A stretch of 64,000 nt of DNA from Candidatus Poribacteria bacterium (GTDB taxonomy: Bacteria; Poribacteria; WGA-4E; UBA9662). A program made the position numbers and the translations under genes. Location: the NCBI GenBank assembly GCA_030748495.1, contig JASMLX010000005.1, forward strand, positions 1-64,000, read 5' to 3'. Positions within the stretch are counted from its first letter, which is position 1; each line of letters opens with the position of its first letter. A model generated the notes under the pieces. That model made no database searches and had not been told where the DNA came from. It was given only the letters and a program-made list of their open reading frames with translations. Of the stretch, positions 1-8,942 are shown piece after piece.

Positions 1-34
1 TCAGTCTTTACGAGGCTTTACAATGAAGGTGGTA

Positions 35-1078
35 TTAACTAGCCAGCTTAACCTTACCAACGGGGGGTTGTCTCACGCCTTCAAGTCTCCAATTAGAAGT
101 TTTCTCAGCATGATTGCGGATCTCTTCCAGAATCTCTGGGATCTGATCGATATCCTCACAGGTACAGAGTTGTTGGCGATAGGGTTTGATGCCCGGTAAA
201 TCTTTAAAGTAGTTTTTGTAGTGGCGACGCATCTCGTAGAGACCAACTCGCGACCCTTTCCATCGGAGTGAAAACTCGAGATGTCTTTTCAGCGTCGAGA
301 TCCGCTGATCGATAGCTGGATCTGGTAAATGTTGCCCGGTTTTCAAAAAGCATTTAATCTGGTTAAAAATCCAAGGGTAACCGATAGCAGCCCGGCCAAT
401 CATAATTCCATCTACACCGTATTTCCACTTCATCTGTTGCGCTTTTTCCGGGCTATCGACATCACCATTGCCAAAGACGGGAATCCGCATTCGTGGATTA
501 TCTTTTACTCTCCCGACCAACGTCCAATCAGCAACACCTTTATACATCTGCTTGCGAGTTCTACCGTGAATGGAGATAGCCTGAATCCCCACATCCTGCA
601 ACCGTTCAGCAACTTCGATCACGTAGAGTGTTTTCTCGTCCCAACCGAGTCGAGTTTTAACTGTCACCGGTAAATTGGTCGATTTGACGATTTCAGCCGT
701 CATCTCAACCATCTTCGGGACGTCTTGTAGAATACCGGCCCCAGCGCCTCTGCTGGCAACCCGTTTAACAGGACAACCGTAGTTGATGTCGATAATATCG
801 GGTGCCGCTGCTTCGGAGATTTCAGCGGCCTTTCTCATGGCCTCAATATCGTGCCCGAAGATCTGGATACCGATCGGGCGTTCATATTCGAAAATATCGA
901 GCTTAACCACGCTTTTGGCAGCATTGCGAATTAGCCCCTCAGAAGAGATAAATTCCGTATACATCACATCTGCGCCGTTCTCTTTACAAACTGCTCGGAA
1001 CGGTGGATCGCTTATATCTTCCATCGGAGCCAGCAGCAGTGGGAACTCTCCAACTTCAACATCGCCGATCTTAACCAT
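35..1078 (-). CDS. dusB: tRNA-dihydrouridine synthase, DusB type
   Basis: FMN-dependent enzyme that reduces uridine to dihydrouridine in the tRNA D-loop. The TIM-barrel family motifs are all present: APMEDISDPPFR near the N-terminus, DINYGCPV with the catalytic Cys, VTVKTRLGWD, the HGRTR segment, and the phosphate-binding FGNGDV and IMIGRAAIG segments, followed by a helical C-terminal domain. At 347 residues it has normal family length. The start is placed at the ATG at 1078, in front of MVKIGDVEVG, because an upstream in-frame extension is not family-like and this ATG overlaps the stop of the upstream gene (ATGGTTAA). That overlap implies translational coupling with the zinc-ribbon protein at 1071-1640. 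Confidence 0.95.
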   Translation of the reverse strand: MVKIGDVEVGEFPLLLAPMEDISDPPFRAVCKENGADVMYTEFISSEGLIRNAAKSVVKLDIFEYERPIGIQIFGHDIEAMRKAAEISEAAAPDIIDINYGCPVKRVASRGAGAGILQDVPKMVEMTAEIVKSTNLPVTVKTRLGWDEKTLYVIEVAERLQDVGIQAISIHGRTRKQMYKGVADWTLVGRVKDNPRMRIPVFGNGDVDSPEKAQQMKWKYGVDGIMIGRAAIGYPWIFNQIKCFLKTGQHLPDPAIDQRISTLKRHLEFSLRWKGSRVGLYEMRRHYKNYFKDLPGIKPYRQQLCTCEDIDQIPEILEEIRNHAEKTSNWRLEGVRQPPVGKVKLAS

Positions 1079-1640
1079 CGGAATCGCTCCCCATAAACAG
1101 TTTAACCACCTGTTCCAACTGCCCATCTTCGACTTTAATTTTAGCGATTTTGGCCTCACTGGCGACGTATTGGATCGTGTTTTCCACGTTCATCGGGGTC
1201 GCAATTTCCTCTATAATCTTTTCAACTCGACGAATCGTTGCTTTGTTGAGTCCGGTTTCAGTCTCAATCCGAGCCCTCAAATCCACAGGGGATGGGACGG
1301 TGGATTTTGATTCCTGAACTGTGGCTTTCGTCGATCGTTTGAGGCTTTGAGACTTCCGTGACGATCGTCGTCGTTGTCCACTTTTTCTGATTTCGCCCAC
1401 ATTAAGAGCTTGAATGCCACATTCACGGCAAAGATCCGCTGTCGCCGTATTAATAGTAATCGAAACAATTAGATCGGAAATACCACCACAGGCCTCACAT
1501 CCGGTTAGGCTATCGATCTGGGTGAAAATCTCACCTTGCAACTTGAGTAGACTATCTTTATCAGCCTTAGTTAAGCGGTCTTTCTCGCAGATTGTCACGA
1601 TAGATTGGGCCGATTTTTGAATCGTTTCTAAGGCGCTCAT
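1071..1640 (-). CDS. Hypothetical Cys4 zinc-ribbon protein coupled to dusB
   Basis: I do not recognise a named family. The 189-residue protein has an N-terminal helical part, then two CxxC pairs (CEAC and CREC, about 25 residues apart) that look like a zinc ribbon. A basic Ser/Arg/Lys-rich linker (RRRSSRKS) follows, then a predicted helical C-terminal half. The layout resembles small nucleic-acid-binding or adaptor proteins, but this is inference. It shares eight bases with the dusB start, so the two are probably co-translated; a role near tRNA or RNA is possible but not shown. A GGAG lies about 11 bases before the ATG at 1640. Confidence 0.75.
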   Translation of the reverse strand: MSALETIQKSAQSIVTICEKDRLTKADKDSLLKLQGEIFTQIDSLTGCEACGGISDLIVSITINTATADLCRECGIQALNVGEIRKSGQRRRSSRKSQSLKRSTKATVQESKSTVPSPVDLRARIETETGLNKATIRRVEKIIEEIATPMNVENTIQYVASEAKIAKIKVEDGQLEQVVKLFMGSDSDG

Positions 1641-1695
1641 GATTTATTGAACTCCGTCTAAGTTGTGTCGTTACCAAAGTCTAGTTGTTGAAAAT

Positions 1696-3135
1696 CTACA
1701 GTAATTTCACGTCAAACTCAATCGGCAACTGTTTGGTTGGTTGACCACTAAACTCCACCGGATATTTTCCATCAAAGCAAGCAGTACAAAAATCTTTCGG
1801 GGACACAACGCAGTTCAACATCCCCTCAATACTCAAATATCCCAAAGAATCAGCACCAATATACTTACAGATTTCATCGATAGTCCAAGAACTGGCAATT
1901 AGCTCTTTTCGAGTTGGAGTGTCAACTCCGTAAAAGCAGGGGTAACAATTGGGTGGTGATGAGACTCGAAAGTGAACTTCTGTGGCTCCACCCTGTCGAA
2001 CCAGAGACACAATCTTTCGCGAGTTGGTTCCACGCATAATCGAGTCATCGACAACGACTACTCGTTTTCCTTTCAGTACATTTTCGATTGGATTGAGCTT
2101 GATGCGGACCATCAAATCCCGTACTTCTTGCGACGGGTGCATGAAGGTTCGACCAACGTATGGGTTACGATACAACCCAAATTCAAATGGGGTTTCCGAC
2201 TCTTCTGAAAAGCCCAAAGTAGCGATAGTGGCCGAATCAGGTACGGGAATTACAATATCCGCCTCTACCGGATGCTCCCTTGCAAGTTGACGACCAAACT
2301 CCCGTCTGGGTTGATTGGCCAGGTTATTAAAAACGATGCTATCAGGCCGGGCGAGATAAATATACTCGAAAATGCACTGCGACAGGTTGTCTGGTTGAAC
2401 CCCGACTCGAAATGACTTAGGGGTTTCACTTGTGCTGGTAATAACCACCATTTCACCTGGTTCAATCTCTCTGATGGGTGTAGCTTGAGTTACATCGAAA
2501 GCACAAGTCTCCGAAGCTAAAATGTAGGCATCCCCGAGTCTTCCAAGCCAAAGCGGACGAAATCCGTTAGGATCTCTGGCACCAATCATGATTGACTTAC
2601 CCATGAACACCAGTGAATAAGCCCCTTGTAACTTTTGTAGGGTATCAATGATCCGATCCTCCAGCAACAGTTGCTGCGATCGAGCAATCAGATGGGCGAT
2701 CACCTCTGTATCGGAGGTTCCATTGAAAATAGATCCGGTCTTTTCCAGATCTGTCCGAATCTGATAGGCGTTGACCAGATTGCCGTTATGGGCAATAGCT
2801 AACGGACCTCGTGAGTATTGGCGAACAAGAGGCTGTGCATTTTCGAGATTACTGCTACCGGCCGTAGAATAACGATTGTGCCCAATAGCGAGATGCCCCT
2901 CCAACTGAGCCAATATATCCATATCATTAAAAACTTCCGTTACCAACCCCATTCCCCGGTGGTAGGAAAAGGTTTGTCCTTGAGATGCAACAATACCAGC
3001 GCTTTCCTGGCCCCGGTGCTGAAGGGCGCGTAGCCCCAAATAGGCCAACTCGGAGGCGCTACGATGTCCGAAGATGCCAAAGACACCGCATTCGTCTTTT
3101 GGCCTATCGTCGTCAAAAATGGAATCAAGTTGCAT
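1696..3135 (-). CDS. purF: Amidophosphoribosyltransferase (PurF)
   Basis: First committed enzyme of purine synthesis: converts PRPP and glutamine to phosphoribosylamine. The 479 residues hold an N-terminal Ntn glutaminase whose nucleophile is Cys16 (CGVFGIFGH) after a 15-residue propeptide ending in DE, as in the Bacillus-type enzyme. A C-terminal PRTase domain carries the PRPP loop VVVVDDSIMRGTNS. The cysteines in NCVVSPKDFCTACFDG near the C-terminus fit ligands of the [4Fe-4S] cluster found in the Bacillus subgroup, so an oxygen-sensitive cluster is likely. Other pur genes are not in the window. It lies 50 bases downstream of the membrane protein at 3186-3788. Confidence 0.97.
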   Translation of the reverse strand: MQLDSIFDDDRPKDECGVFGIFGHRSASELAYLGLRALQHRGQESAGIVASQGQTFSYHRGMGLVTEVFNDMDILAQLEGHLAIGHNRYSTAGSSNLENAQPLVRQYSRGPLAIAHNGNLVNAYQIRTDLEKTGSIFNGTSDTEVIAHLIARSQQLLLEDRIIDTLQKLQGAYSLVFMGKSIMIGARDPNGFRPLWLGRLGDAYILASETCAFDVTQATPIREIEPGEMVVITSTSETPKSFRVGVQPDNLSQCIFEYIYLARPDSIVFNNLANQPRREFGRQLAREHPVEADIVIPVPDSATIATLGFSEESETPFEFGLYRNPYVGRTFMHPSQEVRDLMVRIKLNPIENVLKGKRVVVVDDSIMRGTNSRKIVSLVRQGGATEVHFRVSSPPNCYPCFYGVDTPTRKELIASSWTIDEICKYIGADSLGYLSIEGMLNCVVSPKDFCTACFDGKYPVEFSGQPTKQLPIEFDVKLL

Positions 3136-3185
3136 TAAGACAGTTTAGCCAGAGCCTGGCAGTACTTTTCTGAGCCGGTACAAAG

Positions 3186-3788
3186 TCAGGAGATTAGTTC
3201 TGATTCGGTAGGCTTCTCATCAGCCCGGTGCCAATCGAATCGGTAACCGATAATTCCACCGATTGGAGCAGAGATAATGTACAACAATTCAGGCGGAAGG
3301 CCAATTTTTAAGAGGAGGAAAACCGGTAAAGAGAGGAGGGATGCAATCGGGCGAATTACCAGAATTAACAAACGAAAAAGGGTGTGAAAACCAAACTGAG
3401 ATTGATACTGCAGACTACCAACACCTGACATGGATTCAATCAGTGTTTGCCAGTCAAGTTTGGTAATCATGATCAATACAGCCAAAGTTGGCGGCCCCAG
3501 AAACGCCCCCTGCCAAACGTGTCGGAGATTACAGTCTTGGCCAAATTGTTGTGCAACCCGTTTCACACCATAAGCAACGCCTGCAATACCAAGACCGTAA
3601 GTTAGCAAAAAAGCGGCCAGAGTAAAGAAACCGATCCAGAATCCGTGTTGAATTCGGTCGCCGATAATAACCTGCAGAAACAGGTTGTTGGTGAACAGAT
3701 AACCAGCCGAAACAAGTATAACTCCGGCTATACTACCCAGCCCAATTTGGCCCAACGTTATAAGTCCAGTGCTTCGATTTTCCATCAT
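3186..3788 (-). CDS. Small integral membrane protein, unknown function
   Basis: About 200 residues with roughly four to five hydrophobic helices (GLGSIAGVILVSAGYLF, the FFTLAAFLLTYGLGIAGVAYG region, a TLAVLIMI segment, LLILVIRPIASLL and a final Gly-rich helix). A short charged tail follows. No family motif is recognised. The start is uncertain: adjacent ATG codons at 3788 and 3785 begin MMENRS with an AAGGAT about 14 bases upstream. A longer reading from 3854 adds a Cys- and Arg-containing extension that does not look like a membrane-protein N-terminus. It is followed directly by purF on the same strand. Confidence 0.6.
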   Translation of the reverse strand: MMENRSTGLITLGQIGLGSIAGVILVSAGYLFTNNLFLQVIIGDRIQHGFWIGFFTLAAFLLTYGLGIAGVAYGVKRVAQQFGQDCNLRHVWQGAFLGPPTLAVLIMITKLDWQTLIESMSGVGSLQYQSQFGFHTLFRLLILVIRPIASLLSLPVFLLLKIGLPPELLYIISAPIGGIIGYRFDWHRADEKPTESELIS

Positions 3789-3854
3789 TCGACAGGCCGA
3801 TCTATCCTTTGTAAGAGCGCGGTGATTATAGCATCGCGCCTGCAAAGGTGTCAA

Positions 3855-4225
3855 CTAACCGTGATTTCCCTTCTTCAGGACACTCTCTGTCTGGCAAACG
3901 ATCCGCATCGGCCGGACTGTGAACTATTCGGCCGGGGGAAAGACCTCTGCGAAATGAACAACGTCTACGGCGATCCCGCTTATGCCCAAAATCGTAAGCT
4001 GAATTGGCGCCGTAGCCGGACTGATTGGTTGGACCGGTTGCACCGGGGGACACGGCAGGCTACTGCCTGGAGCAAGTGTCAAAATGCTTGACCGACCTCT
4101 ACTATTTGGTTACTATCTGGTTTTATCTCAATTCAGCATAAACCTCGCTACGGATCAACTATAACTCTTCCTTACCCCTTATATTCTACATTTATTGCTA
4201 ATACCAATTACGTCAAAATAATGAC
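3855..4225. other. Gene-free stretch before transposon remnants
   Basis: Short open frames exist on both strands here (for example 3826-4053 minus), but they have no recognisable family, no convincing ribosome binding site and an odd composition. I see no coding, RNA or repeat signal that I can support. The stretch may be decayed sequence, given the transposon fragments that follow. Confidence 0.4.
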
Positions 4226-4398
4226 CTATATTCGAGCCCAGGTACGATGACCGATGTTTTGGATATTGCCTTCTTCATCACCAAAACGATTCCACGCTTC
4301 ACAACAAGCATTAACCATATTGGTGATAGCTTTTGAAACAGGTATTTGAGAGGCCAATTTTCCTTAACTATTGCCCGAGGATTTGAGCTCAGGAGAAT
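4226..4398 (-). pseudogene. C-terminal remnant of an IS630-type transposase
   Basis: Read on the minus strand, this encodes a piece starting SPELK (compare SPELNP of the IS630/Tc1-mariner DDE domain) and ending VNACCEAWNRF, then IQNIGHRTWARI and a stop. That ending is typical of IS630-type transposases (CCEAWNRF..IRSIG.RDWA). An in-frame TAA lies where the family has a Trp-containing segment, and the N-terminal two thirds are absent. The fragment stops next to the IS5-type element, which was probably inserted into or beside it. No ends of the IS630-type element could be identified. Confidence 0.7.
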
Positions 4399-4400
4399 TA

Positions 4401-5214
4401 GGGTCTGTTACACTAAGAAGAGAAATCCTGTATCATGGGCTATGATGGAACTAACACAGGAACAATATCAAGAAATAAAGCCGTCTTTACCCGTCCAAAG
4501 AGGAAAGGTAAAACTTCCAATCGGAAGCTTCTGAATCGGATTTGGTCTGTTGCCGAGCAGGGCTGTCAATGGAGAGGTCTTCCCTCTAGGTTTGGAAATT
4601 GGCCTACAATCTATACGCGGATGAACCGAGGGGCCAAAACAGGAGTCTTAAATGGCAGATTTGAAGCCTGGCCAGCAAAGAAAATTATTCCCGTCAGGAT
4701 AGAAGGCTATTGATTAGATAGTAGATCCGTGAAAGTGCATGCTGATGGAACAAGGGCATGTAAAAAAACGGTAAGCCGTCGATTGGAAAGTCAGGAGGAG
4801 GGTGGACCACAAAAATCCATCTGCTGGCCCAAGATGCTGGTCGGGCAATCGCTTTTCGACTCTCCCCTGGCCACGGTCATGATGCGCTGGAAGGAGAAGG
4901 CTGGTTGAAAGGCATCGATTGCCCTTTGGCTGTCGGCCCAATGATTATGGATCCAGCAGATGAAGGAGATACGACTCGACAGCCGGCTTTAGGCTTGATC
5001 TTCTCGGCTGTTGTTCCTGCCAAATCGAATCGCCTGGATCCTTGGGAGTCTGACCAAGAGTACGACCAAAAGAGAAATGAAGTGGAACGATTGTTCAGGG
5101 AACGGAAGGGATTTGGCCGGATCTTCTCTGGCTTGGACCAGCGGGATCGGATGTTTTCTGCTGTCTGGTTCGTTGTGCTGATTGTTGATTCGCTTAGATC
5201 GTGTTAACTAGCCC
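4401..5214 (+). mobile_element. Degenerate IS5-family element (IS427-like), about 814 bp
   Basis: The ends form an imperfect inverted repeat: GGGTCTGTTACAC at 4401-4413 against the complement of 5201-5214 (GGGCTAGTTAACAC). Each end is flanked by TA (4399-4400 and 5215-5216), which matches the TA target duplication of the IS427 subgroup. The length is close to normal for that subgroup. The transposase inside is broken in several places, so the copy cannot move by itself. The family call rests on protein similarity; the exact ends are inference. Confidence 0.75.
4442..5207 (+). pseudogene. Frameshifted IS5-type transposase
   Basis: Three frames together rebuild an IS5/IS427 transposase. The N-terminus MELTQEQYQEIKPSLPVQRG is at 4445. 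After a frameshift near 4525 comes the DUF4096-like segment GCQWRGLPSRFGNWPTIYTR (4561-4620). After a break near 4713, the DDE domain continues with a GWTTKIHLLAQDAGR-like segment around 4800, DPADEGDTTRQ (family DRAYEGDETR) and VVPAKSNRLDPWE. It ends with NEVERLFRERKGFGRIFS, containing the catalytic Glu region. At least two frameshifts make it non-functional. Confidence 0.85.
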
Positions 5215-5216
5215 TA

Positions 5217-5645
5217 GTTGATGTCTGACCTTTAATATAACTCATCTGAGAACGTTTCTACATTTTACATTTTTTTGTCGTGTAGTCAAATATCAGTTAT
5301 GATTCTTTTTATAAAGTATTATTTTGTCAAAAACTAACTATTTTCAGGTCAACATTAAATTCTAAAAAGGTGAGACTTCGTCCAAATCGTGTTATGATTA
5401 CATTTGCAGAATGACAAGACAAGGCCCAAAAAAGACACGCTTGGCGATACAGAGCGAGTCTGCTAGAGTGTGTTGAGAAGCACTGGAACCCTTGTTATAT
5501 CAGGGGAAAATGGAAGAGTATTCTTTTGGATACCGTACAATTTCTGATTTGGTCCGCAATAGCCCTAACCATTCAGTATGTACTTGTTGGCAAGTAATCT
5601 CTGCCTAATCCGCCGGTCCACCTCGCCCACTAATAGAAATTTGGT
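5217..5645. other. Intergenic stretch with a recurring AT-rich element
   Basis: Gene-free region between the IS5 remnant and the acetyltransferase. Its first part holds the element described at 5236-5316. Between about 5400 and 5600 the plus strand has a loosely open frame interrupted by a stop, with no recognisable family. It may be decayed coding sequence. Confidence 0.4.
5236..5316 (+). repeat. Recurring upstream element, copy 1
   Basis: This stretch shares an ordered set of blocks with 21486-21546: ATAACTCAT-TGAG, then GTTTCTACAT, then a T-rich GT-CGTG block, then CTTTTTATAAAG. It also shares the 14-mer TTTTGTCGTGTAGT (5273-5286 here) with 18835-18848. The other two copies lie immediately upstream of genes; this one has no intact gene after it, so any promoter role would be vestigial here. 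Confidence 0.5.
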
Positions 5646-6239
5646 TTAACCGATCACCCGCTGAAAAATATCATCGATTAATTTGGCGCGCACCTGATCT
5701 GTCTCATCTTCAATCGGTGGCAGACCGAGTCTGGGGCCGATGGCACGCCATCGCTGGGGATGGTCATCGTCCACACAAATGGGCAAAAACCCGAGGTTGA
5801 GGTAGGTCTTGATGGCGGGTAGTCGAAAGTCGTCGGTGCATAGAATAGCACAGGTGTATTGATGCAGGTTAAAATAGTGGAGAACAGCCAGCGAAACACA
5901 CCGGCCTAGCCGATGGCCGGTCTGATCCGAGTGGACACCGACCATGTGCAGTTGACCAATCGCAGTCTCCTCCACCCGTTGCCATCGCCAGGCACAGGCG
6001 GTTCCAACAGGCTGTTGCTGATAAGTGTTGAAGAACAGACCACTCTGGTCGAAGTAATCCTGATCCATGATTTCACGTCTGGCATCAGTAGCAGTTCGAG
6101 AATTGCCACCAAAAGAGTCATTGATAATGTCCGCCCAATGCTGGTCGTCACCTTCCTGGTAAGTTCGCAGGCCAAACCCAGCTGGCACTTCCAGTTCAGG
6201 CAGATACTCCAGGTCAGGCCGAATCATTCGCAATTGCAT
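5646..6239 (-). CDS. GNAT-family N-acetyltransferase
   Basis: A 197-residue protein of the GCN5-related acetyltransferase fold, transferring an acetyl group from acetyl-CoA to an unknown amine. The core beta strand and acetyl-CoA loop are visible: IGQLHMVGVHSDQTGHRLGR, where the usual Q/RxxGxG/A is partly degenerate, followed by ILCTDDFRLPAIKTYLNLGF, the typical end of a GNAT domain. The N-terminal half includes a YQEGDDQHWADIIN segment common in GNAT proteins. The start at 6239 is chosen because AAGGAG lies nine bases upstream; an in-frame ATG at 6260 lies before that site. Substrate cannot be told. Confidence 0.85.
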   Translation of the reverse strand: MQLRMIRPDLEYLPELEVPAGFGLRTYQEGDDQHWADIINDSFGGNSRTATDARREIMDQDYFDQSGLFFNTYQQQPVGTACAWRWQRVEETAIGQLHMVGVHSDQTGHRLGRCVSLAVLHYFNLHQYTCAILCTDDFRLPAIKTYLNLGFLPICVDDDHPQRWRAIGPRLGLPPIEDETDQVRAKLIDDIFQRVIG

Positions 6240-6418
6240 GATTTTCTTCTCCTTCCTCACTATTAGTTAAATAAAGTGTACCCATAACTTAAAGATAGCG
6301 AGTGCCATTCCGATGATAAAAGTTCGCAACGGAACGGTCACCGACTGCAGACTTTCGGCACAGCTACATAATAATGTGGATCTCTGTTTCCCTCCTAGGG
6401 ATCACAAGTTATCCTCAT

Positions 6419-7888
6419 CTATCCTCTGTAACGCGTATTCTTATAAGGGGAAACCAGGGGGTCTGGTGGCGGTGGCGACACGAGTTGTCCTTGATCAACC
6501 CAGCCACAACCCCGTTGTTCCAATTCGTGTATTAAATAGCTACGCCATTTTTCGATCTGATCTTGGTAAGTCAAATCATCGATTAAGTTATGGCATTCGC
6601 CAGGATCGGCTTCCAGGTCGAAAAACTGCTGTTGATCAATCCGGGGTAACCAGATCAACTTCCGCTTACCGTCAGTCACATACTGCATCTCCTGTCCACG
6701 AAAGTAACAGCTACAGTGTTCGCCGTGAATATACTTTCGCCACTTCTGATCAGATTGGCTAAGGAGTGGAATCAGACTTTGGCCGTCGGTGGTTTTAGGA
6801 ATCTCAACACCAGCGGCATCGAGTAACGTCGGCATGATATCACGAAGTTCGACGACCTCATTAGCTACGGGTCGTTTGGTGATTTGACCGTCACGAGGCG
6901 GCGTTACGATGAACGGAATGCGTGCGCTTCCCTCATAGGCATAAGTTTTGCGCCAGAGGTGATGGTCTCCCAACATCTCACCATGGTCAGAAGTAAAGAT
7001 AAACCAAGTGTTCGACATCGCATCTTGCTGATAACGGTTAAGCCAGTTCATCAACCGACCCATCTGGGTGTCGATGAACGAAATCTCACCATAGTACCCG
7101 GATCTGGCACGATGAATCTGACTCGATGTCTTTTTGCCGTGCCAAGCGTTGGGGTTAACAGCGTCTTCTGGCTGGTCGTGACAGGAGGCCCAATCACCAA
7201 CAAACGGAGGGGGCATGCCGTCCTGGTGGTACATCTCGAAATAGTCCCGTGGTGGAACAAAGGGTGAATGGGGTCGGGCAAAAGAGATATTTAAAAAGAA
7301 AGGCCGTTGCTGGTCGCGTTGGGACAGAAAGTGGATGGCCCGATTCATGGTCCAGGCGGTAGGATGAAGATATTCTTCCGTATGCCAGGGGCGAGAGATC
7401 CACGAATTCCAGTCTACCCCGTGATCATCAGGCGAGATGTCGCCTTTTTTCTCTTGATCAAACCAGCGACGGTATTCGTCTTTCAGTCCATTGACAAACA
7501 TTCGACCCGATTCGTCCAATTCGTGGCTATCGAACCCCATACTGGCCCGTTGCGGAGTGAAGTGGCCTTTACCGACCAGGTGAGTTTGGTAGTTGGCAGC
7601 GGAGAGTTCACCGGCTAGCGTATGCGGAAAATCGTTGGGAATAGGCCCCTGTCCAGCCCCCATGCCTAAAATACCGGTGTGCCACTGATTCATACCGGTC
7701 ATGATGGTTGCACGAGAAGGGATGCAGGACGGGCAAGCGGTATAAGCGTGATGGAATCGGGTGCCGTTAGCAGCTAAAAAGTCGAGGTTGGGAGTCTCAA
7801 TATAGGGATTGCCGTCTGCACCGAGACAATCACCACGCATCTGATCGACTAGGATTAAGATTAAATTGGGTCCTTGCTGTTGTATCAT
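6419..7888 (-). CDS. Arylsulfatase-type sulfatase (formylglycine type)
   Basis: Type I sulfatase of 489 residues that hydrolyses sulfate esters, probably of a sulfated polysaccharide or small molecule. The N-terminal metal-binding strand is LILVDQMRGD. The modification motif CIPSR begins at Cys55, so the enzyme should need a formylglycine-generating enzyme, which is not seen in this window. The second signature is the Gly-rich stretch after MNQWHTGILGMG, and FIFTSDHGEMLGDH supplies further metal ligands. No signal peptide is visible, so a cytoplasmic location is likely. AAAGG lies five bases before the ATG. A second sulfatase of the same kind lies at 25228-26601. Confidence 0.93.
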   Translation of the reverse strand: MIQQQGPNLILILVDQMRGDCLGADGNPYIETPNLDFLAANGTRFHHAYTACPSCIPSRATIMTGMNQWHTGILGMGAGQGPIPNDFPHTLAGELSAANYQTHLVGKGHFTPQRASMGFDSHELDESGRMFVNGLKDEYRRWFDQEKKGDISPDDHGVDWNSWISRPWHTEEYLHPTAWTMNRAIHFLSQRDQQRPFFLNISFARPHSPFVPPRDYFEMYHQDGMPPPFVGDWASCHDQPEDAVNPNAWHGKKTSSQIHRARSGYYGEISFIDTQMGRLMNWLNRYQQDAMSNTWFIFTSDHGEMLGDHHLWRKTYAYEGSARIPFIVTPPRDGQITKRPVANEVVELRDIMPTLLDAAGVEIPKTTDGQSLIPLLSQSDQKWRKYIHGEHCSCYFRGQEMQYVTDGKRKLIWLPRIDQQQFFDLEADPGECHNLIDDLTYQDQIEKWRSYLIHELEQRGCGWVDQGQLVSPPPPDPLVSPYKNTRYRG

Positions 7889-7974
7889 ATTGACCTTTGG
7901 TAGATTTTATTCCGATATCAGTATAGGCCAAAAGACAAAAAAGGTCAATAGCAGGAAATAATGGAATTATCGTG

Positions 7975-8003
7975 TTGACGGAATTGGCAAATCAGGCTAC
8001 AAT
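7975..8003 (+). promoter_or_regulatory. Predicted sigma-70-type promoter for the SMP-30 gene group
   Basis: TTGACG at 7975-7980, a 17-base spacer and TACAAT at 7998-8003 form a near-consensus promoter. It sits about 75 bases before the start of the SMP-30 gene and would drive the three plus-strand genes to 10966. Confidence 0.6.
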
Positions 8004-8076
8004 CACCTTAGCTATGAGATAGATCCTATCTGACACAGATAGAATCGAGATATAGAATCGAAGTAAGGGGATAGAG

Positions 8077-8931
8077 ATGGTCGAACTGATTGCTGATTAT
8101 AAATGTATTACCGGTGAGAACCCGATGTGGCATCCGCTGGAAAATCGGGTCTACTGGCTGGATATTCCAACAGGTAGGCTCTTCCGTTATGATCCGCAAA
8201 GCGGTGAGCACGAAAACTTTTTCACCCATACTGAGGATGTTGGTGGATTTACTATTCAACAAGACGGCTCTTTGCTACTGTTCATGGCATGCGGTGCCAT
8301 CGGGATCTTGCAAGGAGATCAGATTTCGTATATTATAGACGAGATTCCAGAAGAAAAGGCCTCCCGCTTCAATGACGTAATGGCTGATCCGGCAGGTCGT
8401 GTCTTCTGCGGTACTATGCCCCAAGAGGGGAGATTAGGCACTCTTTATCGGCTTGACACCGACGGTTCGATCCACCCCCTTTTGGATGGCATCGGTTGCT
8501 CCAACGGAATGGGGTTTACCGGCGATCTGAAGCAGATGTACTATACCGATTCTACCAAACGAGAGATCTATCTCTTCGATTATGAACGGGAGACCGGTGA
8601 GATTTCCAACCAACGGGTTTTCATCAGAACTCCTGATGATGAAGGGGTTCCCGATGGAATGGCGGTAGATCAAGACGGCTATATCTGGTCAGCACGATGG
8701 GATGGCCACGGACTATTTCGTTTTGATACGGAAGGAAACCTGGAACGGAAGATTGAGTTTCCTACTGCCAAGGTGTCGAGTGTCACTTTTGGTGGTGAAG
8801 ATTACACCGATATTTATGCTACTACCGCTGGTGGTAACGACAAAGCCAACAACGGTGAAGAGGCCGGTGCCCTGTTCCGTGTGCGTACAAATATTAAAGG
8901 CAAACCGGAGTTTCTCTCCCGGATTAGTTAG
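8077..8931 (+). CDS. SMP-30/gluconolactonase-family protein
   Basis: A 284-residue six-bladed beta-propeller lactonase, typically hydrolysing sugar lactones with a divalent metal. The family segments are present: GENPMWHPLENRVYWLDIPT with the metal-ligand Glu, ASRFNDVMADPAGRVFCGTM, the IGCSNGMGFTGD and YYTDSTKREIYLFDYE segments, and VPDGMAVDQDGYIWSARWDG with the catalytic Asp region. The C-terminus VSSVTFGGEDYTDIYATTA is also characteristic. AAGGGG lies about eight bases before the ATG. It is followed 11 bases later by a lipoprotein gene on the same strand. Together with the sulfatases and sugar dehydrogenase it points to use of oxidised or sulfated sugars. Confidence 0.92.
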   Translation: MVELIADYKCITGENPMWHPLENRVYWLDIPTGRLFRYDPQSGEHENFFTHTEDVGGFTIQQDGSLLLFMACGAIGILQGDQISYIIDEIPEEKASRFNDVMADPAGRVFCGTMPQEGRLGTLYRLDTDGSIHPLLDGIGCSNGMGFTGDLKQMYYTDSTKREIYLFDYERETGEISNQRVFIRTPDDEGVPDGMAVDQDGYIWSARWDGHGLFRFDTEGNLERKIEFPTAKVSSVTFGGEDYTDIYATTAGGNDKANNGEEAGALFRVRTNIKGKPEFLSRIS

Positions 8932-8942
8932 GCGGAACTAAC

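Noticed and set aside
3826-4053. 75-codon open frame on the minus strand
   Set aside because: Arg- and Ser-rich, no family, no ribosome binding site, and it overlaps the start region of the membrane protein.
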